Below are positions 54,122-64,000 of a stretch of 64,000 nucleotides of DNA, in pieces. Below the pieces are notes generated by a model. It had not been told where the DNA came from. It saw nothing but the letters and a program-made list of their open reading frames with translations, and did not search any database. The stretch spans positions 66,579,912 to 66,643,911 of the forward strand of contig JAYGXS010000004.1 of the NCBI GenBank assembly GCA_036362985.1. The letters are read 5' to 3'. Within the stretch, counting starts at the first letter, position 1. Each line of letters opens with the position of its first letter. Position numbers and translations under genes: made by a program. The DNA comes from Ligula intestinalis. Lineage: Eukaryota; Platyhelminthes; Cestoda; Diphyllobothriidea; Diphyllobothriidae.

Positions 54122-54785
54122 ACTCTACCAGACCTCATGCTGGGGAAAATGGTGCTGAATCCACAGCCCGCAATCGGCTAATTCTTCAACCAACACCGAG
54201 CAACCGTTCACCGACACGCATTCCTCTGGTGCAGACTGTCGAAACCATAGCAATCAAACGAGACTGAGAACATTGTGCTCCTGTATCAATACTCCCCCTC
54301 CCAAACTTCAGTCACATATTGAGTTGCAGTTTTGTTTTTATTAAACTTTCAACTTGATTTATTACTGTACATATCTTTCGCTAGTATCCCATCTGTAAAG
54401 TCAGGTTTATTCCCTTAAAAAACTGTATATTTCACCCACTGTCGACCAAGCACAAAACTACTACAAAGCCAATATTGACTGCGAAGGAGGGAGTTTGTTT
54501 TAGTTTTTTCCGAACTTACAGGGTTTATAAGGTGCCCAAGAGGTGCGTTCCCGATTGACCTTATTTTGGCCTTGCCTGTCAACTGGCAAAAGATAAATCA
54601 ATAAGCAGTATGCAATAAGGAGGGTGTGTTCGGAGATCAAGGCTTCAGAGAGGTGGAAGGGGTCCAACAATGAATTCAGGTAGCGAAACACAAATTTCTA
54701 TAAGTTTATCTCGCTAAGTCAGAAACGAAAGCTTAGTCCGCTGTCTGATTAACCTAGCAGGGAGAATGCGTTCTGTAGATAAAGT
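54122..54785. other. No gene seen
   Basis: A minus-strand frame (54500-54691) is unassigned. Confidence 0.5.
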
Positions 54786-54789
54786 GGAG

Positions 54790-55110
54790 AACGATCTCAC
54801 CCTTATTCCAAATACTCTGCGAGAAAAAGGTTTTCCTTAGAACTGCATCGATAAACTTGTGGAGGAACATCCCCAAATTTGAAGTGGCGGTGGCTTAGAA
54901 GAAGGCCTTATTTATCATATTGTCTTTTCAAGGGATCCAGTGAGCAAACTTTTGCATATTCGCTTAAACGCTGCTATCGCGCGCCCATATCCAGCTGCTA
55001 AGGTAAGAGTATTCTTTTCAAGTACTGCATTTCCTCCCTTTGAATGCAAAGGTAGACTCCCATATGCAAGAACATCAACCTGCTTAGCTAAACAGAGGCG
55101 TGCTAGAATC
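54790..55110 (+). pseudogene. PLE RT-to-nuclease linker remnant
   Basis: The plus strand gives LREKGFP, CIDKLVEEHPQI, then RPYPAAKVRVFFSSTAFPPF and KGRLPYARTSTCLAK. YPAA.LRV.FSS.......LP..T..C is the conserved bridge between RT and GIY-YIG in CCHH-type PLEs. Several frame changes. Confidence 0.6.
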
Positions 55111-56580
55111 CATATCTAACGCCATTTGGGCTCAATTAGTTGACAGCGGTCACCAGGATGACGTCAACCAAGCGTTCTGAATTATTTATGAGGTGTTGAC
55201 GAAACATTCAAAGGTCCTGCGTCAGCGAAGACAGTGGCAGTGGCAGCCGCCATACGATGAACTAGCTCGAGTTTGAGGGCCCATGAGACGTTTATACAGG
55301 TACTAAGGCTCCCTTTTTTGAAAAATAACCCAACATGTGGGCTACAGCGACGACGGAACGAGATGAACTAATTTTCGGACCTCTTCCCTGTCTGACTCGA
55401 TGATATCTGGAAACCGTCTCTCATTCCTTACCGTTGATTGGATGTTTTAACTTTTGTCCCTCTATCCTCCCTTATATTATTGTAATTTTCTGATGAGGAA
55501 CGATTGAAAACTTCCGTTCACAAAACGTGATTTCTTTAACTTAGCAATTAAATGATAAGTTTTTTTAACAGACAGTTAAAGATGCCTATGTTATCCACCA
55601 ATTATTTTAAAGTAACTTCCCAAATTTACAAGTGAATTTATAGATAATATTTTACGAGGCTAGTTCATTGCGTAGTACAACTTTCGTGGATCAACTGAAT
55701 TTAATAATTAATCATCGCGTACTGTATTGGTAATGCGGAAATTAACTTCAAGACCAAAGGTCTGAAATTATTATTCTTTATACAAATAATATGAAGTTAA
55801 TAATCGTTAACGAACGATAGTAAAACAACTTGTGACTTAATCTGTCTCCTCCTTTCATAAAATATTCACGTTGATAAATAACCGCAGAGCTGTCTTGGTT
55901 GATGTAGAACTTACACAAATATAATTTAAATGTAAACAAATCGCATTCACTTGGATTTCCGTCACTAGTGAAGTTTCCAAACTAGTCTTGGTATTTCAGA
56001 GTTCGCAGATGTTACCGTGTTCCAGTAACTCAAAGAGTTAGCCCCTGGTTGAAGATTCGAAATGTGCTAATATCAATAGCAAAACGTTTTGCGTAACTGC
56101 TGCTTATTCCTACTTTATATCTACTTAATGATTCTATAGAATAAATCATCTTACTTGAAATTATATCGTTGCTAGATTGCAGGGAAGGAATCCTTTCAGT
56201 ATAGGACAGCCGAAAACAGACCCTGCGGGTACTGTTTCAAGATTCTTTATTCACAGTAGATTGGCTGTCTCATTTAATGTTATTCAAAATTCTTAAATGT
56301 GTTTAGGATTTAAATAAGGTGCTTAAGTAGTGTTGCAATATTTATTTGTGTGCAACAGACCTCCAGAAGAATGTAGCTGCGTCTGGACGCGGGCTTTTGA
56401 GTGAGATTCTTCCCGGTACCTAGCAAAGATTATTCTCTGTAAAAAGTGCCTACCAAGGCGGCATGGCATTTTCCACAGACCTTCGATTCCCCTAAACATT
56501 TCAATACATCTTTTTCAGAAACGAGAACATACCACTTAACGCTTTAACACAGGAAAGGGTGTTCACTGGGAAAGTTTTAA
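55111..56580. other. No gene seen
   Basis: AT-rich sequence without recognisable frames. It contains no member of the repeat families listed here. Confidence 0.5.
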
Positions 56581-56583
56581 TGT

Positions 56584-57320
56584 ATGTCTGACGTTTTCAG
56601 AGGTGGCCCCGCTTACTCATCTTTAGAGACTGGAAGGTCTGGCCCACAGCTCACATTATATGCTACCATTTGCATTGTGCGTAACCCACCAATACCGGCT
56701 GTGGCGTTGTGTCTGATCCACATCTCACCGGCACTTGTACTGCTGCCGCCATCGCTATCCCTCTTGACAGCCTATGGGGAGGCCTCTGTCCTGCCGGTTG
56801 CCCCTCAAAACGCACTCCTAGCTCAGCAGTTTTGGTGGACCTGTTCGCAACTCGATCATCCAAATCATCTCTGCTGCCATGCTCCAGAACCTAGCCACAG
56901 TGTTAGATCGTCACTTAGAACATAGCATGTCTCGGATCTATCCATTGCTGGTTCCTCCACCATGACAGGCTTCCAGTGTCTTCATCAGAGAGCTGTCGTG
57001 GACGCAAATTCTGCTACCCCCCCGTTTTTTGGATAACTATCCACCTTCAATTGCGGCCACGGAACGAAAAGTCCCGAGGGTCACTCGCTGTACCCTTGCG
57101 CAGCTACCCAGTGGCTACTGCATGCTCCATCGTCAGTAATAACACCGACTCGACCCGTCCCCACCCGATAACTGTCCCGACTGCGGCGTCTCGCCGCATG
57201 ACTATCAGCATCTCTTCGCCTGCTGCTCCAGGCCAGGCATCTAACTGCACCTAGCTTGGACTCTGGTGGGAACTCCTGATCCAACAAGGGCTACTAACCA
57301 AACAACCATTGACAGCCTGT
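56584..57320 (+). pseudogene. LINE (Jockey/R1-like) C-terminal remnant
   Basis: Near 57070-57240 one frame gives RVTRCTLAQLPSGYCMLH, two stops, then HRLDPSPPDNCPDCGVSPHD and YQHLFACC. R..LAQLRSG.C...N....R.DP....CPDCG..PHD..HLF.C is the terminal cysteine motif of these LINEs. Upstream, 56584-56925 has QFWWTCSQLDHPNHLCCHAP, which fits the preceding segment. RT core and endonuclease are absent. Confidence 0.75.
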
Positions 57321-57700
57321 TGTGCCGAGAGGTACTTGCTTCCCCACCCATCCTCATTAGCTTCCGCCTGAGTGCACACTATACCGACGAATAGAAACTC
57401 ACTGCAGCGCACTAGCCACCAAACGTAACAAGATGAAGCTTGACGGACAGGCACACGAGTCGAGCTAAATTATCTGTTTGATGTCCTTTTCCGCAATGTT
57501 TTTCCCAGATACTTTGTTCGCTGATGCATAAAAAAACAAAAACAATCCAACAAAAAGGGACCAGACAGTTAGATTTAGGCGCCCAGAGCGAACGCATGGT
57601 GAATCCTTCCATATATAAGGAATGTGTCTGAACTCGTTGAAAGGCACTTGCGGAAACACCGAATAAAAGTAGCGCACAAACTGATGACTACTTTACGCTC
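57321..57700. other. No gene seen
   Basis: Minus-strand frames (57412-57677) overlap in two phases and are unassigned. Confidence 0.5.
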
Positions 57701-57769
57701 TCAGGTTGTACACCCTAAGCATAGCGTTGGCTAGCTCGATAAGAAAGAAGTCGCCTACAAGATCCCATA

Positions 57770-58030
57770 GAAAGTTTGTGATGCCCTATATTATGGCCAA
57801 ACGGGAAGATCCGTATGTGCACACATCCACGAGCACCAACTAACAGTGAAGCGATGTGACCATTTGTCCGAGGGAGCTATGCATTGCCTTGATACAGGAC
57901 ACACCTTTGCGTGGGAGAAAACACGCATCGTCGGAGTTTGGCCATCTAAAACTGGCCGAGAATTTCTTGAGGCCATGTACTCCAATGACTCATGCATCAA
58001 CCGACGTGTCGAGTAGGGTGGCGTGTGCAA
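57770..58030 (+). pseudogene. PLE GIY-YIG endonuclease fragment
   Basis: The plus strand reads ALYYGQTGRSVCAHIHEHQL, TVKRCDHLSEGAMHCLDTGH, TFAWEKTRIVGVWPSK, then FLEAMYSNDSCINRRVE without an internal stop. YYGQTGR is the GIY-YIG second motif (usual YIGETGR), with the downstream Arg and His-rich segment. The RT and the extreme N-terminus are missing. Confidence 0.8.
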
Positions 58031-58080
58031 ACATCTCAAATGAAAATGAAGGACAGTCGATCACTACGGTTTAACGTAAG

Positions 58081-58590
58081 CCGCATCTGCTAATTAGCGC
58101 CCACGCCAGATGATAATTAATCTTCCAACCGCGTACTGACGCAAATGACAGTGTCCAATTAGCAATTATGCTATTGCGACTGCTAATTGTAGCCACCACG
58201 GACTGACGTTAATTGCAGCGGCCAATTAGCGCCCACACAAGCGGACTGTATGATCTTAGCAGCACTTTTGAAATTTCGACTGTTCGGTATACATTTTCTA
58301 AAGTCTGACGACGACCTGAAGATTCAGTGTCAATAGTTTACTGAATAAATTTACGTTATTACCCAAAGCTGAAGCTTCTCTAGAAACTTTTCAGAACCAG
58401 CGGCTATCCACGAGTGTTCATTAAACGGAAATGAATACCATACACAAAAAAGAAACGAAGAGTCCTATCAGCCAAAATAATAGCGGAGCATTCCATACAC
58501 GAAAGAGGTCACCGCACTCGTGACTCAGTCTCTCTTGCCTGTCGTAAAAGGAGTTGCCCGCAGGCCTAAATCAACAATGAGTCAGCGGAA
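58081..58590. repeat. PLE 3' untranslated region with repeated CCAATTAGC
   Basis: CTAATTAGCGCCCACGC, TCCAATTAGCAATT, CTGCTAATTGTAG and GCCAATTAGCGCCCACAC occur within 200 bp (58097-58250). A hammerhead-like relic CTGACGACGACCTGAAG is at 58306-58323. It follows the nuclease fragment directly. Confidence 0.5.
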
Positions 58591-58599
58591 GGAGTTGGC

Positions 58600-58976
58600 T
58601 GAAGTTGGCTATCTAATTCTTTGCACTTGCGGGATGTGCAGCTTTGTTGAGGAAATCGACCGACAGGTACAAACATGAATGCATAAGCATCCGCTGGCCG
58701 GAAGAAGGTATTACCCTAAATTAAAAGGTAGCTGCTTATTCCACGCAGATGGGACACATCTGCAACTTGGACGCCGCTGAAGTTGTGTTCCGAGGCAACA
58801 ATCACACGTCAAAGCAGATAAAAGAGGCCTGGGTGTCTACCGACGGCCCAGTCGACCGCCACATTTATTTGTCTGCCCCCTGTCTGGTTTTACGAAACTT
58901 CCTTAATAGAAGACAGTTAAAGCGTGGAACAGTCGGTGCCGCCAACTATTTCTCTGGCCAACGTGGACGGGAGTGA
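58600..58976 (+). pseudogene. PLE nuclease tail
   Basis: Frame 58749-58976 reads MGHICNLDAAEVVFRGNNHT, SKQIKEAWVSTDGPVDRHI, matching GHxFNFDAAEIVARGNNxTSRELxEAW. Upstream in another frame, HKHPLAGRRYYPK corresponds to the HEHQLAVRR segment. The copy has at least one frameshift. Confidence 0.7.
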
Positions 58977-59241
58977 AACGGGCCATGGTGAGACGCAAGC
59001 TAACTCAGCCCCATAAACGGTCAATGGGGTGGGAGATAGGCAGCGGTGACATGGCAGTGAGATGTAGATTAGGCGTTGTATTACAGCCAATATTGTCAGG
59101 CTGCGTACGTGGCCAGCAGTGGCATCAAAAAATAATAATAAGGTTTACTATTAAAGCACATCTTTGGCGCTGTCAACATTCAAGAAGAGAGGAGAAAACG
59201 CTGCAATCCTACTTAAGGTCGAAGTAATTGTTTAAATAATC

Positions 59242-59817
59242 GGCAAAGGTAGCTTATGTAGCTTCACTCATATACCCCTATTCCCAGCATTTTGGCTGGC
59301 AAATAATGGTTTTAGAGTTTTTTTGGAGTGGAGAAATAGGATAGGCAGATAAGGACATTTTAAGATTTAAGTGTAAAGGGAAAGCAATGTAGTTAAAGTT
59401 GCTTCCCGCGGCCACTGGCAGTGGGTTGTTCCACATGTAAATTCAAGGTGTGTGCGGTGCTTTGCGCCGCGGACTATACTAATCTAACTCCAAAACGATA
59501 AGTTGGACCACAGGTAAGTTGAAGTAGACGACCTCCTAACCACCATTTCAGTTTTTCGGGAAATTAAAGAAACCTGCAGTTTGATCATCGGGTTTTTCCG
59601 CAATAAGTTCGATGACAATACGGATTAGGGAAATCTACAGATATAAATCAACAAAACTTCTAAACCCAGTAAAATAAAAATGAATTCGGCATTTAGTAAA
59701 GTATATTTCACTGCGTGTCGTAATTTCCCGCCCATAAAATCCCATAAACACCATTTTCGTACAAGGACATGCAGATTGTACGGAGTAATGAGTGGGACTA
59801 CATAACCCACTGTTGCC
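59242..59817 (+). mobile_element. Merlin-like MITE, complete
   Basis: 576 bp. The left end GGCAAAGGTAGCTTATGTAG and the right end (minus strand GGCAACAGTGGGTTATGTAG) are ~105-bp inverted repeats of about 70% identity by eye. An exact 8-bp target duplication AAATAATC lies at 59234-59241 and 59818-59825. Non-coding. The short minus-strand frames 59625-59865 are internal sequence. Confidence 0.9.
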
Positions 59818-59961
59818 AAATAATCTAGTGTTTTCACAACAAAATAGAGCGTCATAAATTAACAAAAATTTCCCTACATTTCTATCTTACTTATAGTTTA
59901 TTAGGTGTGACAAATATGGACATCTTTTTACTTACTTATAATTCATATTTTTTTGGGTCTC

Positions 59962-60061
59962 NNNNNNNNNNNNNNNNNNNNNNNNNNNNNNNNNNNNNNN
60001 NNNNNNNNNNNNNNNNNNNNNNNNNNNNNNNNNNNNNNNNNNNNNNNNNNNNNNNNNNNNN
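59962..60061. other. Assembly gap, 100 N
   Basis: Exactly 100 unknown bases, a usual placeholder for a scaffold join of unknown size. The PLE tail resumes immediately after it. Confidence 0.99.
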
Positions 60062-60440
60062 TTATCAAGTTCAACGAGGCCGAAATCCTCGCAAGAGATG
60101 ACAACCGCATAAGCCGTGAGCTGCTCGAGTCATGGTTCACAGGCCCACTGTCCATCAAAGAGCGCAAAGATTTGCGTTCCCATACAGCGTACTGAGACAT
60201 TGCCTAAGCTATAGAATCAGTCACGTGGGAAGGGCCGGGCCCAGCAGCAATGACAACCACAATTCCGATGACAGCGAGCATAACTGTCGCGCAATTATCA
60301 AGCCCACATTCGACACGGACAAGGAAATTGCGGCAATTAATGAGTCGAACGCGGTGTCAAGCCATCACCGCACGAATTGAGACCCCAAGCGGTGACTACA
60401 GGAGAAGATAATTATAGTAGGCCCATGGATGACCGCTATG
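60062..60440 (+). pseudogene. PLE nuclease tail after the gap
   Basis: The plus strand reads IKFNEAEILARDDNRISREL, LESWFTGPLSIKERKDL, then VLRHCLSYRISHVGRAGPSS and SEHNCRAIIKPTFDTDKEIA in two frames. The 5' part is lost in the gap, so this copy may be longer than it looks. Confidence 0.8.
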
Positions 60441-60689
60441 ATCTGAATACCATGCAGTCTGTGCATGTCTTACACTATACTATGGTTATCTCTGATTAAG
60501 GAGTCTCAAAGGAATCCGAAACGACAGCAAAATAAAAGTCTGGTTTCAACGATCGCATCTACTTCTGAATGAGATTGAGGTCCAAACTACCAACAAAAAT
60601 GGAAGGAATTGCGATGTTGCAGGCGGAGACAACCATACCTCTCCTCAGTGGCGAAAAAATAAACTCAATGTCTATTCGGCCCTTTAAAG

Positions 60690-61035
60690 GCTGCGAATTT
60701 TTCACAATTGGGTCAACTGAATTAAGCAATCTGCCAACTCCCTCCAACAATTAAGTAAGCCTACTCGTCATTCTGATGGATGAGATGAGTGTTTAGGAAA
60801 TCCTGCCTGGACAGTCAGCTTGCTGTATCCCTGATGGTGGATTCCACACGAGCAGTAATTTGGGCAGGTAAAATCGATCCAATTGTGAGTAAATTCACGG
60901 CTCATGGTGAACCTCAAAGCCAGACAGGTAGAATGGTGTCTGCGCAATAGTTTTCCCTGCTGTAAGAGTTCGACTCCATTGTGGCCGTAAATTTTTCACA
61001 ATTGGGTCAACTGAACATAAGGCAAACAACAGCGT
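60690..61035 (+). repeat. tRNA-Cys-like SINE, tail plus full unit
   Basis: A tail (TTTTTCACAATTGGGTCAAC at 60697) leads straight into a full unit: AGGAAATCCTGCCTGGACAG, GGGCAGGTAAAATCGATCCA, then the tRNA-like part 60913-60990 with GAGTTCGACTCC (B-box) and TGCGCAA in the anticodon position, and a second TTTTTCACAATTGGGTCAAC tail. The arrangement equals 42797-44725 without the mariner, so the SINE occurs as a tandem dimer. Confidence 0.7.
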
Positions 61036-61439
61036 TGTCTGAACAGCTTCCCAATTAAAAGTGACGTTTAAATGGAATTTTTCGAACGCGTGCAAATTTT
61101 GGATTTTTTTAAAACAATTCTCAAATGAATGTACATCGAAAGCACAAAAACTGTTTTAGTATTTTACGAGTGAACAAAGTGCAATATTTAAATTTCGAAC
61201 GTGCTGGTCCTCAGGGGTTACTTCAAAACTGATTTATCCCTTTAGAAAATGCCTGATAACTTGATAACCACAACTTTTCTGTCGCGAATATTTGCATTCA
61301 CTTATATTGGAAGAAATCGAATCAGTTTCCTTCAAATCTCGATCGCACGACGCAATGAAATCATCGCATGGCTACAATTTTTTTAAATCTTAGCTTATGC
61401 AATCGTTCTTGGTAAAATGAAATGATCCATGCGTTAAAA
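61036..61439. other. No gene seen
   Basis: AT-rich flank upstream of the PLE RT fragment. Confidence 0.5.
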
Positions 61440-61960
61440 CAGTACGGCCGACCTGCCGATGACATCTTCGTCATCGCCCAAACAGAAACCGATGTAAATG
61501 CGCTTCTAAATACTGTTAATCAAGAGAAGAAGACGCCTTGATGGCTAGAGCAAGGCTTTTATTCGCCTGGCGTTTCAACATCCGTCCCGGATTTATCATC
61601 AGAGACAGAAGCAGAAAAAGTTAGCAGAAAAGCGTTACCCGTTACCGTTAATAAAGCACACCCTTTTATTATGTTAACTTGGGGGGGATGAAGATGACAG
61701 GTTTGCTTCCTTTCTTGGATGTCCTTTTATGTCGAAAACATGACGGTAGCGTCCAAAGGAGCGTTTATCGAAAGTAAATCTGGTCCGGACATTACACAAA
61801 CTTTAACAGTTTTGTACCTAACCAACAGAAGGGTAACTTAGTCCGCTGCTTAGCGCAAAGAGTCAGAAAAATCTGCTCTGCAGACATTAGTGAAAAAGAG
61901 CTACATAAAATCCAGGACCTGCTTCAAAAGAACAGATATCCGAACAGATTCATCAACTAG
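61440..61960 (+). pseudogene. PLE reverse transcriptase fragment, split by a micro-element
   Basis: The only PLE RT core in the window. 61440-61520 reads QYGRPADDIFVIAQTETDVN, containing the catalytic (Y)ADD motif. 61653-61680 continues KAHPFIMLTW. After a frameshift, 61697-61960 gives GLLPFLDVLLCRKHDGSV, a stop, WSGHYTNFNSFVPNQQKGN, LVRCLAQRVRKICS and RNRYPNRFIN-like text. LPFLDVL, SGHYTNF.S..P and RYP.RFI are standard PLE RT landmarks. The nuclease is absent. The first half of the RT and the thumb are lost. Confidence 0.85.
61521..61646 (-). mobile_element. Hammerhead micro-element inside the PLE RT
   Basis: 126 bp between two copies of GTTAAT (61515-61520, 61647-61652). Removing it restores the RT frame ...LLNTVN-KAHPF. 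The minus strand has GTCT, CTGATGA, helix II ATCC/GGAT, GAAACGCC and AGGC. The usual GTC cleavage triplet is GCC here, so this copy may be inactive. Ends CTTTTCTGCTA and CGTCTTCTTCT are shared with 16796-16907. Confidence 0.7.
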
Positions 61961-62860
61961 AATTCTACCGGATAGCCCACCTACATTTAAACTCTAAAAA
62001 ATTCCCGGTGGCATTCACCGTTTTTTTTTCAAACGTCATTTATAACCCTTATAGGGATCTGAGCACACACTCCCTGCATCTGCGGTCACCGCCATTTTGT
62101 GATGACGCTGAAAAAAGCGCAATTGCGTAGAGCTTTCAACATGCCCCACGTCTGAGGCAATAAGGAGGCGACCTATTTCTACAGGTCGAACAGAACGATA
62201 CTGGAAACGCTGTTCGCTTCCCCACAACGCCAGACGTAAATGGTATACACAGATATTTTTTTGATCTCCACAGGCAGTTGCTTCTGCCTTCTTTGGAAAA
62301 ATTGACACAGGTTCATGCATTTACACACAGAAGCGAACATTCCCAACAAAACATATGAGTGCATGCAAAGCCGGCGCCGAAATTCGTTTGCAGACAAGGT
62401 TGCATACTAAAAGGTTTACACAGTTTGCGTCATGGTTATTTTGGCTCTCATCTCACTATCTTCAAGCTGCATTTTTTGTGGTAATGGATACTTTTTACTG
62501 TTTCCGTCCATTATTAACCCTCCTGCCCTCCAATTGCTAAACCGAAAGAGACGATGTTAGTGGGGTAACTGCTAGATGCTTATTCAATATAGGCAAACAA
62601 CAAGCTCTTCTAGCTTCTGTAATAGCAATTCTGTCAATAAGCCGGAGTAAGGAAGTTCCAGTGGAGTTTCTTCTACCTGCTTATAGATGTTTCTTTTCGA
62701 TGAGACACAATCGAGGTTACGTGAGAGCGCTTTTTAAATAGAAGCAGGCTCACCATTCAAGTAACCCGGAAGACAGAACGCATAGCGTGCGATATCTATT
62801 CAAGATCAACAGACACAGGATGACTACCAAAATACCTGCATAACCAAATTATATTTGAAA
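61961..62860. other. No gene seen
   Basis: Two minus-strand frames (62036-62320, 62179-62397) overlap in different phases and have no recognisable motif. Confidence 0.5.
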
Positions 62861-62866
62861 AGTCAA

Positions 62867-62908
62867 TTTGGCAAACATATGTTTTCAGCAACTCTTCATT
62901 AGGCCAAA
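62867..62908 (-). ncRNA. Hammerhead-like motif, class 2
   Basis: The minus strand has TTTGGC, CTAATGA (62896-62902), AGAGTTGCT with AG/CT as a short helix II, GAAAAC, a palindromic ACATATGT, TT, then GCCAAA. TTTGGC/GCCAAA is a perfect 6-bp helix I. One core base (CTAATGA for CTGATGA) is changed. It follows the PLE nuclease fragment on the same strand. Confidence 0.6.
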
Positions 62909-62973
62909 AAATTTGCAGGGATAATGAAAACTGTACAGTTGAACAAGGTTAATAAGGGTAGTTTGATTACAGT

Positions 62974-63550
62974 TCATCGTTTACAAGCCGCATGCATGGC
63001 GAGATCGGCGTTTAGAGTTTCCTGTGTTGTGAAAGGTGATAAAGTTTGGTAAGGGTTCGGGCGTTGATCAGGAGGCAGGAACATTGAGTGATAATTGCTG
63101 TTATTTGCACGAAGCGAACGACTGTCAGTAGGGGCTGGGGTGAAATGCGATCGTCCCTTGGCGTCGGGGTCAGCCACGGAAGTGCAAGGGCTTGTATTAG
63201 CATCTACTGACAACACAAAACTAGACTCGCTAGCCATATAGCCAGTGCTTCAGCTGTTGCAAGCATTCGTTTGCATAGGCCCTTGGAGAAGTTAGCTGGT
63301 GTCCTGTAGAAAACCTGAAAGGTTTTATTAGTGTTGACTCAATTATTCTTATCGACAAGGTGTGTGAGAATAGAAGTCGAGATCGATTTGGTTCCGCCTT
63401 TACTTAACCAGACCGGTAAGTGCTCACGTACCCTCTTTTCCAGGTGCCTTGTTGCTTTGCCGATGTGTCCTGCTCCACAGGAGCAAATGAAAACGCAAAT
63501 ATCACAAACACCACCTTTGTAGGTAAATTACAAGATTCAAGTGCATATAA
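62974..63550 (-). pseudogene. PLE GIY-YIG endonuclease, CCHH type
   Basis: The minus strand reads GGVCDICVFICSCGAGHIGK, ATRHLEKRVREHLPVW, SISTSILTHLVDKNN, a stop, VNTNKTFQVFYRTPANFSKG and, after a stop, LALPWLTPTPRDDRIS. It has the ICSCG and GHIGK signature of the nuclease, the REHLP motif and the LVD..N.VNTNK.F segment. Only two stops interrupt ~150 residues, so this is the best copy of the CCHH nuclease here. RT absent. Confidence 0.85.
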
Positions 63551-64000
63551 ACCTTAAATTGTGCAGAAGTGCATGCACCTTAAGTGCCTCCTTTCTCGGT
63601 TGCCGAAGTGTCGCAAGACGACGCCAGTCAGCCAGAAACTCCCTAGCAAAGACAAAAAACTCAACTTTGGGTGGTTCTGTGTTTGGTGCAACAACAAAGT
63701 CCTTGATGGCCTTGGTGCTCGTAGTTAAAGTGAGGTGGTAGTCAACAACGCCCACCATGTGCTGTGGGAAATTTCATGTGAGATTAATTATAAATTAAAA
63801 TGGATGGTTTAGGTGCTTAAAATCGTGCACTTGCGACAAGTTGAAAGAATATTTCCTGGGATTATTATAGAGTATGGTGAGTGCTACAAGCAAAATGCCA
63901 AAATTTGCGAAAGAAGGTAATCACTCGCAAACCAACATTAAGTAGGGTTGTCCTACTGATTATCGTTTAGTCTATTCTCAAGTCATTTTAGTCATGGCAG
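63551..64000. other. No gene seen
   Basis: A minus-strand frame of 73 codons (63537-63758) lies upstream of the nuclease and could be PLE linker, but no motif is recognised. Confidence 0.45.

Noticed and set aside
63537..63758. 73-codon minus-strand frame as PLE RT linker
   Set aside because: Position fits, but none of the expected YPAA or LP..T..C landmarks is present.

Overview
The window reads as nuclear DNA of a flatworm, most likely a cestode of the diphyllobothriid kind. The grounds are the very dense Penelope-like elements (PLEs) of the GIY-YIG-bearing type, Ty3/gypsy and Tc1/mariner elements, a GG-ended repeat with 8-bp target duplications (Merlin-like), TTAGGG-type telomere-like hexamers, AATAAA signals and long AT-rich non-coding tracts. 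The taxon is inferred from recalled family resemblance and is not proven. There are no bacterial features. A 100-N assembly gap lies at 59962-60061.

Only one host gene is convincing: a 264-residue four-pass membrane protein with a proline-rich tail carrying two PPxY motifs (12263-13057, +). Its downstream flank was tandemly duplicated (about 13.44-16.2 kb).

Layout. 1.29-5.16 kb and 21.02-24.98 kb hold two inverted copies of one ~3.9 kb composite: an LTR retroelement without gag or pol, a unique block, a PLE 3' remnant and a hammerhead-like motif. 5.2-11.5 kb is a mosaic of PLE 3' ends in both orientations. 12-19 kb holds the gene and its duplicated flank. 19-34 kb is again PLE debris. 34.2-36.3 kb is a composite tandem repeat. 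36.8-42.05 kb is a Merlin-like MITE whose right inverted repeat was hit by a complete but decayed gypsy element. 42.5-44.8 kb is a tRNA-Cys-like SINE array interrupted by a complete DD37D mariner with an intact transposase. 46.5-46.8 kb is an inverted-repeat element with a telomere-like core. 46.8-53.8 kb is AT-rich, with few transposons, and contains a second old duplication. 53.8-64 kb holds LINE and PLE remnants, a second full MITE and a PLE reverse transcriptase split by a tiny hammerhead-bearing insertion.

The most interesting layer is RNA. Several motifs with the hammerhead core (CUGANGA, helix II, GAAA) follow PLE reading frames in the same strand. The same core also occurs in a ~112-126 bp element found twice, each time flanked by a target-site duplication. 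These look like very small non-autonomous ribozyme retroelements mobilised by PLE machinery. All similarities and identities are by eye; none has been run through a search.
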